Of a stretch of 41,603 nt of DNA, positions 1 to 9,325 are shown piece by piece (positions within the stretch are counted from its first letter, which is position 1; every line of letters begins with the position of its first letter). The position numbers and the translations under genes were made by a program. The notes beneath the pieces were generated by a model that saw only the letters and a list, made by a program, of their open reading frames with translations, had not been told where the DNA came from and searched no databases. Origin of the DNA: Chloroflexota bacterium (GTDB lineage: Bacteria; Chloroflexota; Anaerolineae; J102); the NCBI GenBank assembly GCA_003353825.1, contig PIVW01000001.1, positions 1-41,603 on the forward strand, read 5' to 3'.

Positions 1-115
1 CTAACATGTTTGGAGGCCGGTTCAGGCCTTCTGATCTTCCGAAACGGGGAGTTACGTTGACGAATCTAGGTCGAATCCTGGCGACACATTATGTCTCCAA
101 CTCATTTAGGACACA

Positions 116-223
116 CCCATAGAATATGAAGGTACATTTCCTCTTCCAGAGGCTCAACTCGATAGATTTTTGATGAGAGTGAGTCTTGGTTATCTGGATT
201 CAGGCGCTGAGCGTGCCATGTTA
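116..223 (+). pseudogene. MoxR AAA+ ATPase, 5' fragment (interrupted by IS)
   Basis: The + strand reads [20 protein letters not shown] and continues to GAERAML. This is the Walker B-proximal to sensor region of MoxR-family AAA+ ATPases (family form: [22 protein letters not shown]). The frame breaks at 224, where the IS element begins, and resumes at 1113. Upstream of 116 the frame meets a stop (TAG at 107-109). A weak resemblance to MoxR (THYVSNSF, with several bases missing before PIE) suggests that the gene is further decayed and continued to the left. MoxR ATPases normally act with DUF58 and VWA proteins as chaperone-like systems; this copy cannot make a full protein. Confidence 0.85.
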
Positions 224-1112
224 GAAAGTGTTTGAAAAATGGTTTTACGGCGCCCGAATTATGATTGAGCGGGCCAGCCGTCGAGTCATGATGTGAATCA
301 TTGCTGCATATATCATCGCTTCGCTTGTTTCAGGTAAGATTTCATACCCCTTGCTGAGGCGGCGATAGTTGCCAAGCCAGCCGAAAGTGCGTTCGACCAC
401 CCATCGTCGAGGCAAGACTTGAAAACCTTTGACATCATCATTTCGTTTGACGATTTCAAGAATGCAGTTCAGAACAGACTGGGTCCATGCGATCAACTTG
501 CCACGGTAACCGCCATCGGCCCAAATCAACTTCAGACGAGGGAAACGATTGCGTATCCGCTGAAAAACGAGCTTGGCGCCATCTCGATCTTGAACATCGG
601 CAGTCGTCACAACCACCAGTAGAATGAGCCCAATGGTGTCGACCAGAAGATGCCGTTTGCGTCCTTTGACCTTTTTACCAGCGTCATAGCCTCTTTTGCC
701 TTTCGTGCGAGTCGTTTTGACCGATTGACTGTCGATTATGCCTGCGCTGGGTGTTGCTTCTCGTCCCTCGGCTTGACGCAATTCCTCTCGTAGCACTGCG
801 TTGATTCGCTCCCATGTTCCGTCTTTATGCCACTTGTTGAAATGGTAATAGCCGGTCTGCCAGGGGGGCAGATCATGAGGCATCATGCGCCAAGCACATC
901 CGGTTCGAAGAATGTAGAGGATCGCATTCAGAATCTCACGCAATGAATACTCTAATGGCCGACCTCGTTTTCTTGGTGGTGGAAGATGCGGTTCTAGCAC
1001 CTCCCATTCTTTCTCTTTTAAGTCGCTTGGGTAGCTCTGTCTCTGCTCATGGGTAATCATACCCCCAATTGTCGGACATTTCTACCCCTATTGCGACTTT
1101 TCAAACACTCTC
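224..1112 (-). mobile_element. IS5-family insertion sequence (IS1031-like group), 889 bp
   Basis: The ends are inverted repeats: the left end reads GAAAGTGTTTGAAAAATGG and the reverse complement of the right end reads GAGAGTGTTTGAAAAGTCG (16 of 19 identical). The element is flanked by a direct repeat TTA at 221-223 and 1113-1115. A 3-bp TNA duplication, one transposase ORF and a length near 0.9 kb are typical of the IS1031 group of IS5. Removing the element and one TTA restores the MoxR reading frame (AML joined to EKLSGEHP), so these are the exact boundaries. Confidence 0.93.
245..1060 (-). CDS. IS5-family transposase (DDE)
   Basis: This is a 271-aa, apparently intact transposase filling most of the insertion sequence. 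The N-terminal part (about residues 11-85, with LPPPRKRGRPLEYSLREILNAILY and the GCAWRMMPHDLPPW block) matches the DUF4096/IS5 N-terminal helix-turn-helix region. The DDE catalytic residues are visible as D110 in IIDSQSVK, D182 in ADGGYRG and E223 in VVERTFGWLGNYRR. A single uninterrupted frame without programmed frameshifting fits the IS1031 rather than the IS427 group. It runs opposite to the moxR gene it interrupts. No internal stop or missing catalytic residue is seen, so the element may still be mobile. Confidence 0.95.
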   Translation of the reverse strand: MITHEQRQSYPSDLKEKEWEVLEPHLPPPRKRGRPLEYSLREILNAILYILRTGCAWRMMPHDLPPWQTGYYHFNKWHKDGTWERINAVLREELRQAEGREATPSAGIIDSQSVKTTRTKGKRGYDAGKKVKGRKRHLLVDTIGLILLVVVTTADVQDRDGAKLVFQRIRNRFPRLKLIWADGGYRGKLIAWTQSVLNCILEIVKRNDDVKGFQVLPRRWVVERTFGWLGNYRRLSKGYEILPETSEAMIYAAMIHIMTRRLARSIIIRAP

Positions 1113-1511
1113 TTAGAGAAATTGAGCGGCGAACATCCGATCCAAACACTGGCGTCGGTGGTCGATGGATCCGAATTGCCTTCATTGAGTAAGAACGTTT
1201 GGAGTGTTCATGTCGATCAGACGATTCTCGCATATATTGTTGAAGTCGTGCAGGCGACGCGGCTGGATCCAGATTTGCTACTAGGCGTCAGTCCCAGAGG
1301 TAGCCTTGGTCTATATCGGGGTGGTCAGGCCCTGGCTGCATTACAAGACCGCGATCATGTACCTCCAGACGATGTAAAACGCTTGATTCAACCGGTTTTG
1401 GCGCATCGCTGCCTTGTGAGACCAGAAAGTGCTCTCAGGGACCGAATAGCTGCACAAGTGCTGGCAGATATCGTGGAACGTGCTCCACTCGACATCGGAA
1501 ATCTATCATAA
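1113..1511 (+). pseudogene. MoxR AAA+ ATPase, 3' fragment
   Basis: This is the continuation of moxR after the IS. Read from 1113 it gives LEKLSGEHP, then VWSVHVDQTILAYIVEV, GVSPRGSLGLYRGGQALAAL and VPPDDVKRLIQPVLAHRC, the C-terminal AAA-lid of MoxR proteins with the conserved SPRG and PDDVK blocks. A short ORF could start at a TTG inside it, but it would lack the P-loop and could not be an ATPase. The next gene (DUF58) follows after 20 bp, which is the usual moxR-DUF58 order. Confidence 0.88.
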
Positions 1512-1531
1512 CTGTCGAATCGTGTACTGAC

Positions 1532-2726
1532 ATGGGTCATCTCGGTTTATTTCTGGTATTTCTGATTGCAATCGCGATTTTGTTGCGGCTGGATTTTGTG
1601 TTTTATATTGTGTATGTACTGGTAGGATTATGGCTGGTAGCCCGTTTTGGATACAAAAGAGGACTTGAGTCACTGCAATGGAAACGCACCTATGCGAAAA
1701 GGGCGTTTCTGGGAGACAAAGTGACAGTCGAAACCTCAGTACGAAGTCGTTTTTGGCTGCCCTTGCCTTGGTTGCGGATAACAGACGCGGTGCCGGTCAA
1801 TCTCTTTGGAGGTGATAAAGCGCGTCAGGTGGTCAGTCTAGAAAGAGGTGAAAGCTTTCTGTATCAATTTCAACTTGATTGTAGCCGCCGCGGGCTTTAC
1901 CAGATTGGTCCTCTAACGCTATCTGCCGGTGATCCAGTTGGATTCTTTGACTTTAATTACCAGCCCTCAAGTGTTTCAGACCTTGTAGTGTATCCTCAGA
2001 TCATGCCACTTGTTGAACTTGGATTGGATTCTCTGTAACCTTTTGGCAATCTGCGTGCTCATCAGCGTCTTTTCGACGAATCCAACAAGGCTCGTAGGTG
2101 TACGAGATTATCAGCCGGGCGACTCGATCCGCAAAATCCATTGGAAAGCTTCAGCACATACTGATCACTTGCAGGTCAAGAAAACAGAGCCGGCTATTTC
2201 ATTGGAAAGCCTCATGCTCGTAAACCTGAACAGAGATGACTTCCGGCAGCGATTCTGGCGCCATGCAAGTGAATGGGGTATTGTTGTCGCCGCTAGCCTG
2301 GCCTTTCATTTGTCACAAAAAGGACAAGGTGTTGGACTACATACATTAGGTACGGATCCAATCACAGAATCAATAATGCAATCCATACCCCCCCGCACTG
2401 GAAAGGAACAATTAATGCAAATTCTGGGGGTGCTGACGCGCGTAACTACCACACAGAATCAATCCTTCGAATCCTGGTTAACCGATACCATACTGTCATT
2501 AAACTGGGGCGCCACACTAATTGTTATTACCCCAGAAGGCAATGAAAGCTGTCTTGCAACACTACATCAGCGGGTACGAGGAGGTTTTAGTGTTGTTCTT
2601 ATCGTTACAGAGACTTATGCATCTTTTGATGAGACTGCAACTAAGGCCCGCAATCTTGGAATATTTTCTGTAAATGTAAGCAATAAATCTGATTTGAAAT
2701 ATTGGACTCGAGGGCGCTTTGGCTAG
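1532..2726 (+). pseudogene. DUF58 family protein, broken by stop and frameshift
   Basis: The 5' part (1532-2038) encodes two N-terminal membrane segments (GHLGLFLVFLIAIAILL; VFYIVYVLVGLWLVARF) and then the beta-rich region with SRRGLYQIGPLTLSAGDPVGFF. The 3' part, in another frame, begins within TNPTRLVGVRDYQPGDSIRK and IHWKASAHTDHLQVKK, the DUF58 signature block. Between them is an in-frame TAA at 2036-2038; the first frame then continues as PFGNLRAHQRLFDE, and a one-base shift near 2075-2080 switches it to the signature frame. Two independent lesions argue for real decay rather than a single sequencing error. Partner of MoxR in membrane- or envelope-associated systems; the loss of both suggests the system is no longer needed. 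Confidence 0.88.
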
Positions 2727-2915
2727 CAATATAGTGCAGTGGTTATAGAGTTTCGTATATATCGCGTGATTTCATAACTTTTCCGTAAGAATTATATCAT
2801 CTCAGCATTTCGGAACTTTAGACACTTCTCAGATTTGGCGAGACATCTCAGAAAAAGTACACTTTTATGCATAGATACTGGTCTAGTATCATTTTAAAAA
2901 CATAGGATAACCTTG

Positions 2916-3710
2916 ATGACAACATCCGCCTCCTGGTCTCTGCTAGTCTCTGGCGCCAGTGAATTGGGAGTCCCCTTAGATGAGACAGCGTTGCACTTAT
3001 TCCAAGAGTATACCCGGCTACTTCTAGCCACAAATCAGCACACAAACCTCACCGCAGCACGTGATCTCGGCACAATTATCGTGAAACTATACCTTGATAG
3101 CATCAGTTTAGTGCCTGCTATTGCTTCCAGCATGGCAATAGATACCAGAGATCTGTGCCAACAGCCCCTAAGTGCGGTTGATATCGGAGCTGGAGCAGGA
3201 ATTCCTGGATTACCTATTCGGTTCCTCTGGCCTGCACTACAATTACATATGGTAGAATCGGTCAAGAAGAAAGCAAGTTTTCTGACCCAGGTTATTCTTA
3301 AATTAGACATTGCATCGTCCAAAGTTATTCCTGATCGAGCTGAGTTGTTGGCTCAAAATAATCTGTTCCGTGAGCAATATGATCTGGTACTGGCTCGGGC
3401 CGTCGCTTCGCTCCCTACCTTGGTCGAACTCACTCTGCCATTTGCACGCCTCGGTGGTCTTGTCGCTCTGCCAAAAGGAGCCAATGTGAACGAGGAACTC
3501 GAAAAGATGGATGAGACAATTTCTCTGTTAGGAGGGTCACTGCTGACAGTCGAAGAGCTTTTTGTGCCTGGACTCGATAAAATTCGAACGCTGGTGCTGA
3601 TTCGCAAGGTCAAGGAAACTCCAGCACGTTATCCGCGACGTCCTGGAATTCCAAGAAAACGGCCGTTGGGGAAACGGGCACAATCTAAAGATAACCTGAG
3701 TCACTTTTAG
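2916..3710 (+). CDS. rsmG: 16S rRNA (guanine-N7)-methyltransferase RsmG (GidB)
   Basis: This enzyme methylates N7 of G527 (E. coli numbering) in 16S rRNA using S-adenosylmethionine. The protein is about 264 aa. Diagnostic parts are HTNLTAARD near residue 45, the SAM-binding loop VDIGAGAGIPGLPI near residue 87, VESVKKKASFL, and the LVLARAVASLPTLVE block followed by PFARLGGLVALPKG. The C-terminus is basic (RRPGIPRKRPLGK). A TTG directly precedes the chosen ATG and could be an alternative start; AGGATAA upstream may be a weak ribosome site. Its position next to parA follows the conserved gidB-parA order found near bacterial replication origins. Confidence 0.95.
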   Translation: MTTSASWSLLVSGASELGVPLDETALHLFQEYTRLLLATNQHTNLTAARDLGTIIVKLYLDSISLVPAIASSMAIDTRDLCQQPLSAVDIGAGAGIPGLPIRFLWPALQLHMVESVKKKASFLTQVILKLDIASSKVIPDRAELLAQNNLFREQYDLVLARAVASLPTLVELTLPFARLGGLVALPKGANVNEELEKMDETISLLGGSLLTVEELFVPGLDKIRTLVLIRKVKETPARYPRRPGIPRKRPLGKRAQSKDNLSHF

Positions 3711-3964
3711 ATTGTGCGACCTGAATTCTAGTGCTGCTACAGTGACGAAAACCCGGCTAAATAGAACGGTAATTATCAATAATACCCATGTTGGATGCCG
3801 ATAGAGGGTTCAACATGCTGCTCTGTTTGTGACCAAAATGACTTACCTGCAAAACTATGCTATACTCCCGAATGTTGGTCTGTATGTGACCATCGCCAGT
3901 GCTTTCGTTTGTTTTATATCCGGAGTCGAATGACTCTGGCCTTTCCCCCACCAAACAGAATGCC

Positions 3965-4732
3965 ATGGCCCGAATCATTGCCGTTGCCAACCAAAAAGGC
4001 GGAGTTGGGAAAACAACAACTGTTGTTAATATAGGGGCTCTGTTCGCTGATAAGGGGTATCGGACACTTATGGTTGATCTGGATCCGCAAGCAGCAATGA
4101 CTTCTGCCTATGGCATAGATCCAAACACACTAAAAAAATCCGTCTACCATGTTCTCTTGGCTCAAGAACTAGACGCGGCAAATGCCATTATCAAGGATTA
4201 CCGGCCAAACCTTGATATATTGCCAACCAATCTAGATTTGGCAGGCGCTGAAGTAGAGCTAATTTCACTAATCGGGCGTGAATACTTGCTCAAAGAAGCG
4301 CTCGCAACGGTGCAGGATACCTATGATTTCATCCTCATTGATTGTGGCCCCAGCTTGGGGTTGTTAACGATTAATGCATTAACCTCCGCTGATGAAGTCC
4401 TCGTGCCCTTGTTGTGCGAGTTCCTGGCGCTGCGTGGCATGGGTATTCTCTTTGACACCATTCGTCGTGTGCGAGATCGAACGAATCCGAGACTGGCCGT
4501 ATTGGGGATTGTGGTAACCATGTATGATGCTCGTAGCCTTCATAGCCGCGAAGTGCTGGCGGAGGTGCAATCGATGTTTGGTGACTATCTATTTTCAACG
4601 CCGATTCGACAGAGCGTACGTTTTGCAGACTCGTCGGCCGCTCAGATGCCGATGATCGACTACGATTCTGATCATATAGGAACAGAAGCCTATCGTATGC
4701 TGGTCGAGGAGATACTTGATGAAACAGCGTAG
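3965..4732 (+). CDS. parA: ParA/Soj family chromosome-partitioning ATPase
   Basis: This is a 255-aa ParA/MinD-type P-loop ATPase. The deviant Walker A motif KGGVGKTT is at residues 11-18, with the signature lysine K11 and catalytic K16. The A' motif DLDPQA is at about 38-43, and the Walker B segment FILIDCGPSLGLLT lies near 110. The short N-terminus without a helix-turn-helix makes it the Soj (type Ib/chromosomal) kind. The start chosen is the ATG giving MARIIAVANQ; an upstream in-frame start at 3899 would add an unlikely leader. Its stop overlaps the start of the next gene by 14 nt, with AGGAG placed for re-initiation, so the two are translationally coupled. Confidence 0.93.
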   Translation: MARIIAVANQKGGVGKTTTVVNIGALFADKGYRTLMVDLDPQAAMTSAYGIDPNTLKKSVYHVLLAQELDAANAIIKDYRPNLDILPTNLDLAGAEVELISLIGREYLLKEALATVQDTYDFILIDCGPSLGLLTINALTSADEVLVPLLCEFLALRGMGILFDTIRRVRDRTNPRLAVLGIVVTMYDARSLHSREVLAEVQSMFGDYLFSTPIRQSVRFADSSAAQMPMIDYDSDHIGTEAYRMLVEEILDETA

Positions 4733-6134
4733 ATCCTCTATACAAGGGCGGGGTCGCGAGATCGTTGGACGCGGTGTAGACGCACTTTTCAGTGATGCCA
4801 GCCAAGTAGAGAATAGTGAGATCCAAGTCGATCCTATGTTGGAGACCGAGAATGAATACGCTATCGAAGAGACACATACTGATACTGATCAGAATAGAGA
4901 CGAAGATGGAGTTGTAGAAAGCAATACGACCGCTGCGCGCGAACACACATTTTCAAATGATCAAGTGACTTTCAACGAGAAGGCGCCGACGACTGCAAGT
5001 TCAGGGGTTGAGTTGGGTGATGAAGAACTTCTAAAAGCAATTGATGTACCTTTGGGCGAAAGTGATAACATGGCCGATATACCTTCGACCGATTACCCTG
5101 AGGATAGTTCCCTACTCGACCCTACCGATGTTGCGTACAAAGACCCCGAGTCAGTGCAGTATCGGCCCATCGACACGGGTCCCATTGACAACGATGGGCT
5201 CGATGTCACCATTAGGCCGGAAGTACCACCCTCGCAATTTGGAACAGAAGAGGTTGAGGTGCTGATGCAGGAGGTCCTCAGCGAATCAGAGCCTGATTCT
5301 GTTCGACCCCAATCTCCATTCATCCGCCCTCCACAGCCGCCTACTGCTGATCCCACACGCATAACCCGCACTGAAGAAGAAGAACAGCGGGTCTTGGCCA
5401 GTATAGATGTCGAGCGTATTACCGATCTGCATAATCGTATCGACAGGCTTTATCAGCAAGTCCCCGAACACGTCAGTAATCGGCCCGAGGTTACAGAACA
5501 GATTTTGGGCTCATTGCGTCAGGCACGTACCATTCTCTTTGAGCGACCGCAAGATTTTGTGATCGCCGAGTTCAAAACTCAGCAAGCCTTCACACTCTTT
5601 AATCGCGTCGAAAATTCGGAGAAGGAAGCGGAGAAATATGGATGGCGAGTATTCTGGTTCGAGGTAATCACTTTCGCGCTATTGTTATTTACGTTTATGG
5701 TTATCCTTGCTTTCGAAGAGCAATTATCCAATTGGGTGGCAGATAGACTGGGCATAACAAATCCGAGCAATAGTATCGTGACTGCGCTAGGTTTCTGGAG
5801 CACCTTTGTATGGGGGGGGATTGGCGGTGTCGTAGGTGCGATGTATATCCTCTGGACGCATGTTTCCCAGCGCCAGGATTTCGAGCGTCAGCATGTCATG
5901 TGGTATATCGGCCAGCCTGTCATGGGCATAATTCTGGGTGGGGTTACCTTCCTCGTCATCAATGCTGGCTTGCTTTCGCTTCAGGGTGGCCAGGTTGCTT
6001 CTCAGGCATTACGCAGTGAAGTACAGTTTTTCCCGGCATTGGTTGCCTTTATTGCTGGCTTTCGGCCTCAGTTTATCTTTGGACTGCTCGTTAAAATAAT
6101 TAACGTGATCAGTCCATCTGACGATTCAGAATAA
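4719..6134 (+). CDS. Membrane protein with ParB-like N-terminal peptide, coupled to ParA
   Basis: This is a 471-aa protein of unrecognised family. The first ~25 residues are basic and read GRGREIVGRGVDALFSD, strongly resembling the N-terminal peptide of ParB proteins (consensus GLGRGLDALF), which stimulates the ParA ATPase. No ParB nuclease-like domain or helix-turn-helix follows. Instead there is a long acidic, disordered stretch (about 30-215), a charged helical or coiled region (about 220-310, with TDLHNRIDRLYQQVPEH and NRVENSEKEAEKYG) and four hydrophobic segments (about 312-335, 360-385, 395-420 and 440-465). The gene overlaps parA by 14 nt and has a good ribosome site (GAGGAGATACTTG before ATG). 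I infer a membrane partner or tether for ParA. Confidence 0.75.
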   Translation: MKQRRSSIQGRGREIVGRGVDALFSDASQVENSEIQVDPMLETENEYAIEETHTDTDQNRDEDGVVESNTTAAREHTFSNDQVTFNEKAPTTASSGVELGDEELLKAIDVPLGESDNMADIPSTDYPEDSSLLDPTDVAYKDPESVQYRPIDTGPIDNDGLDVTIRPEVPPSQFGTEEVEVLMQEVLSESEPDSVRPQSPFIRPPQPPTADPTRITRTEEEEQRVLASIDVERITDLHNRIDRLYQQVPEHVSNRPEVTEQILGSLRQARTILFERPQDFVIAEFKTQQAFTLFNRVENSEKEAEKYGWRVFWFEVITFALLLFTFMVILAFEEQLSNWVADRLGITNPSNSIVTALGFWSTFVWGGIGGVVGAMYILWTHVSQRQDFERQHVMWYIGQPVMGIILGGVTFLVINAGLLSLQGGQVASQALRSEVQFFPALVAFIAGFRPQFIFGLLVKIINVISPSDDSE

Positions 6135-6147
6135 TACTTTTCGGTTG

Positions 6148-8670
6148 TCAGTTTTGTTCGTCTGGTTCATTCTCAAGAATGTCGGATTCGGGCGGTATGG
6201 GATCGGTGGGCCTAATCTGAGTGCTTTCAGCCAATGACTGATCGTCCTCTACTATTTTGTTTGCATTTCGACTAAATCGAGCAAGCGCTAAGGCCATTTC
6301 GGATAGCTTGTCGTCCACCAGGCGGTTAAACGTACCTTCAGGGAAAACACCATCTTCATTTCGCTTGCCTGATGGCATACCGCAGAGAATTGTAAAGCCC
6401 TCATCTACCGTCTTGACCGGCCAGATGTGGAATTGCCCCGCTTCGACAGTTTCGATGATATCTTCACATAGCATAAGGTGGCGAATATTGGCTTGTGGGA
6501 TCATAACACCCTGGCTGCCATTGAGCCCGCGTGACTGGCAGATATCGTAAAATCCCTCGATTTTTGCCGTGACACCACCGATGGCCTGGATATCACCTTT
6601 CTGGTTTACCGACCCTGTGACGGCAATGCCTTGCGCTATAGGTAGTTCGGACAGCGAAGAGAGTAGGGCGTAGAGTTCGGTAGAGCTAGCACTATCGCCA
6701 TCAATACCTTCATACGATTGCTCAAAGGCAATCGATGCATTCATATTCAATGGCTTGTCCTGGCCGTAGCAATGACCCAAATACCCGGCCAGAATGAGCA
6801 CTCCCTTGTCGTGAAGTCGGCCACTCATTTTCGATTCCCGCTCTATATTAATGATGCCACGACTGCCAAAGTAAGTGCTGGCCGTGATGCGATTTGGTTT
6901 GCCAAACATGTAATCGCCCAAAGAAACCACCGACAACCCGTTGACCTGTCCGATTTCTCTTCCTGCGGTTTCAACGATTACGGTGCCCTGCTCAATCACT
7001 CGTTGCAAACGCTCCTCATAGAGGTTTGAGCGGTAACGGCGCTCAGCGATGGCCTGTTTGACATGCCGTCGCCCAACGAGATCTGCGCCATCTTTTCCTG
7101 CCCAATAATCAGCCTCACGGATGATATCTGCTACATGTGCGAATCGGGTCGTAAGTCTTTCCTGGCTTTCCACCAGCCGTCCGGCATATTCGACCACATG
7201 CGCCACTGCTCCCAGATCAAATGGGCGTAATCCCTCCTCATCACCACGAGTGCGTATGAACTGGGCGATTCGCATGAGATTGTCTCGGGACCATTCCATA
7301 TCACTGGCAAAGTCTGCTCGGACTTTAAACAATTTGCCGAAAGCACTATCGTAGGCATAAAGTGAATAGTAGGTAGCAGGATCACCGATAAGTACGACCT
7401 TCACATGCAGGGGGATAGATTCTGGGGCTAAACTGGCCGCCGGAACGGCGCCTGCCTGGGCAGCGGGGTCGTCGATGCGGATTTCCCGGTATCGCAACGC
7501 TCGCTTAAGACCCTCCCAGGCCATGGGGTAATCTAAAAGTGAGCGGGCGTCGACCAGCAAATAGCCCCCATTGGCTCGATGAAGTGCTCCTGCACGGATA
7601 GTGTGATGGTCGGGTATCAGGGCGCCATATTCAGCTCGATACTCGATCTTACCAATGAGATTAGGGTAGCTGGGGTTGATTTCATGGATGACCGGAGCGC
7701 CATCAGACGCCTCATGATCGACAATTAAGTTGAGTTCATAGCCGTCGGTCCACTTGCCGGATCGGCCATTCATGGCAAAGGAAGCTCTCTGTGCGTCCTC
7801 TTGCCCATCATCTAACGAAAGTCGGTGCTTCACCACCCGCAGTACGATATCCTCTTCTACGTCATTCAGATAGAGCAGAAATGCATTACAATCTTCAAAG
7901 TGTTGGCGTAATGAGGTGAAGATCGGCCGGGTGGTCGCTCCCGCCACTTTGCGATTTAAGCCCGATAATTCCTCCTCGGTTTCCTCCCGCAATTTCTGTA
8001 GCGAACGCATGGCACGTTCCATCGCTTCGCTGAGTGCTTTTTCCTGGCCTGTGAAACCCTCCCTCTCCTCGGCACTTAGATGGTTGAACTCCTCACTACT
8101 GAGTGCTTTTCCATCGATCATCGGGGCAAAGGTCAAACCCGACGGCGTCTGTAGCAATGCAAATGAGTGTTGGTGGGCAATAGCCTCCAGTTGCCTGAAT
8201 ATCTGTTGTTGCTGTTTTTGTAATCCCTGAAGTACCTCGTCCCGCGCCTCTTCATATAACGATCCACTAAAAGCGCCGGCCAATGCTGTTTCAGTCTGCC
8301 GCAAAGCATCGCGTAAATCAGCACTTGCCGCGCGCCCCCGTCCGGGGGGAAGCGCCAAAGCGCGAGGTCGATAGGCGTCATTGGCATTGCGCACATAAAT
8401 CCAGTCTTGAGGCGCCTTCCGTTCACCGGCTCTCCGTTGCAAATAGCGTTTTAATATGCTACTTTTTCCTGCACCACTGGGCCCCATGGCAAAGATGTTG
8501 TACCCTTCAGCATCAATATCGATACCGAATTCGATCGCCCGCGTAGCTCGTTCTTGCCCGATAATCCCAACCAGCTTGTCTATCTCATCTGTTGTTGTAA
8601 ATGCCAACTCTTCTGGATTACAAATACGGCGTAACAGATCGGCAGTCAGTTCAAGTGGGGTATCAGCCAT
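6148..8670 (-). CDS. LonB-like ATP-dependent protease (peptidase S16, COG1067 type)
   Basis: This is an 840-aa AAA+ protease of the Lon-related type with an N-terminal AAA_32 module. The P-loop GPSGAGKSS is at residues 63-71. A long helical insertion (about 130-260, Gln/Glu-rich) is followed by EYRAEYGALIPDHHTIRAGA and LHRANGGYLLVDARSLL. The C-terminal proteolytic domain carries the Ser-Lys dyad: Ser in GIDGDSASSTELYALLSSLS near 660 and Lys in GGVTAKIEGFYDICQ near 703. The reading frame opens with a GTG 12 nt earlier, but the ATG giving MADTPLEL has GGAG at the right spacing and is chosen. It converges on the parA partner gene with only 13 bp between stops. Likely role: cytosolic protein quality control. 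Confidence 0.93.
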   Translation of the reverse strand: MADTPLELTADLLRRICNPEELAFTTTDEIDKLVGIIGQERATRAIEFGIDIDAEGYNIFAMGPSGAGKSSILKRYLQRRAGERKAPQDWIYVRNANDAYRPRALALPPGRGRAASADLRDALRQTETALAGAFSGSLYEEARDEVLQGLQKQQQQIFRQLEAIAHQHSFALLQTPSGLTFAPMIDGKALSSEEFNHLSAEEREGFTGQEKALSEAMERAMRSLQKLREETEEELSGLNRKVAGATTRPIFTSLRQHFEDCNAFLLYLNDVEEDIVLRVVKHRLSLDDGQEDAQRASFAMNGRSGKWTDGYELNLIVDHEASDGAPVIHEINPSYPNLIGKIEYRAEYGALIPDHHTIRAGALHRANGGYLLVDARSLLDYPMAWEGLKRALRYREIRIDDPAAQAGAVPAASLAPESIPLHVKVVLIGDPATYYSLYAYDSAFGKLFKVRADFASDMEWSRDNLMRIAQFIRTRGDEEGLRPFDLGAVAHVVEYAGRLVESQERLTTRFAHVADIIREADYWAGKDGADLVGRRHVKQAIAERRYRSNLYEERLQRVIEQGTVIVETAGREIGQVNGLSVVSLGDYMFGKPNRITASTYFGSRGIINIERESKMSGRLHDKGVLILAGYLGHCYGQDKPLNMNASIAFEQSYEGIDGDSASSTELYALLSSLSELPIAQGIAVTGSVNQKGDIQAIGGVTAKIEGFYDICQSRGLNGSQGVMIPQANIRHLMLCEDIIETVEAGQFHIWPVKTVDEGFTILCGMPSGKRNEDGVFPEGTFNRLVDDKLSEMALALARFSRNANKIVEDDQSLAESTQIRPTDPIPPESDILENEPDEQN

Positions 8671-8947
8671 AATCTTCTCCACGGAGTTTCGATGTCATAA
8701 TCTGATGCGGTTTATAGCATTGACTCGACAACCTCAAATTGGCGGACTCATGTTTCTAATGCATTTCACTGCACAGAAGCATTGTATCACATAGCTGCTT
8801 GTCAGAAAGATGAGCCCGTTGCAGAATGCAATGGCCGCACCTCATGATGAGCGAGTATTTCGAAATCATCCATTCTGCCGTGAGGCTGTGAGCGTGTTAC
8901 AATGATCGTAGTGCTATGCCGTAGACTCGATTTGCCCCCTTCCATTT

Positions 8948-9325
8948 ATGTCGAACATCGAAGCCACCGAGTTTCAACATCCCAGCGAGCGAGAATTTGC
9001 CCAACTACTCGAATTTTATGGTATTCGTTGGGAGTATGAACCCCGCACATTCCCTCTCGAATACAACGAAGACGGTAGTCTGAGATCCGCCTTCTCCCCA
9101 GATTTTTATTTGCCTGACCAAGACCTCTACGTAGAATTGACTACCCAGTCAGCCCGGTTGAACAACCTCAAGAATCGCAAGATCCGGAAGCTAACAGAAG
9201 TGTATCCGGATATCAGTGTAAAACTGCTCAACCGCCGCGACCTACGTGGTTTAGCCATCAAATACGATTTCCCTGATCCTGCCGATGTCAATGCCTCCGA
9301 AGGGCATCCCCGCGACCGTACCTGA
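8948..9325 (+). CDS. Small PD-(D/E)XK-nuclease-like hypothetical protein
   Basis: This 125-aa protein has a layout like a minimal PD-(D/E)XK fold: an N-terminal helix with conserved Glu (HPSEREFAQLLEFYGIRWEYEP), then FSPDFYLPDQDLYVELTT, where D in SPDFYLP and E in VELTT sit at the positions of the catalytic Asp and Glu. The expected Lys (E-x-K) is replaced by Thr, so it may be inactive or use another residue. A basic helix (LNNLKNRKIRKLTEVYP) follows. The last 41 bp overlap hpt, so the two are co-translated. The function is unknown; the fold assignment is inference from motif spacing. Confidence 0.7.
   Translation: MSNIEATEFQHPSEREFAQLLEFYGIRWEYEPRTFPLEYNEDGSLRSAFSPDFYLPDQDLYVELTTQSARLNNLKNRKIRKLTEVYPDISVKLLNRRDLRGLAIKYDFPDPADVNASEGHPRDRT

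Noticed and set aside
60..90. T-arm-like sequence CTAGG-TCGAAT-CCTGG suggesting a tRNA end
   Set aside because: The loop has 6 instead of 7 bases, and no matching acceptor strand or anticodon arm is found upstream.
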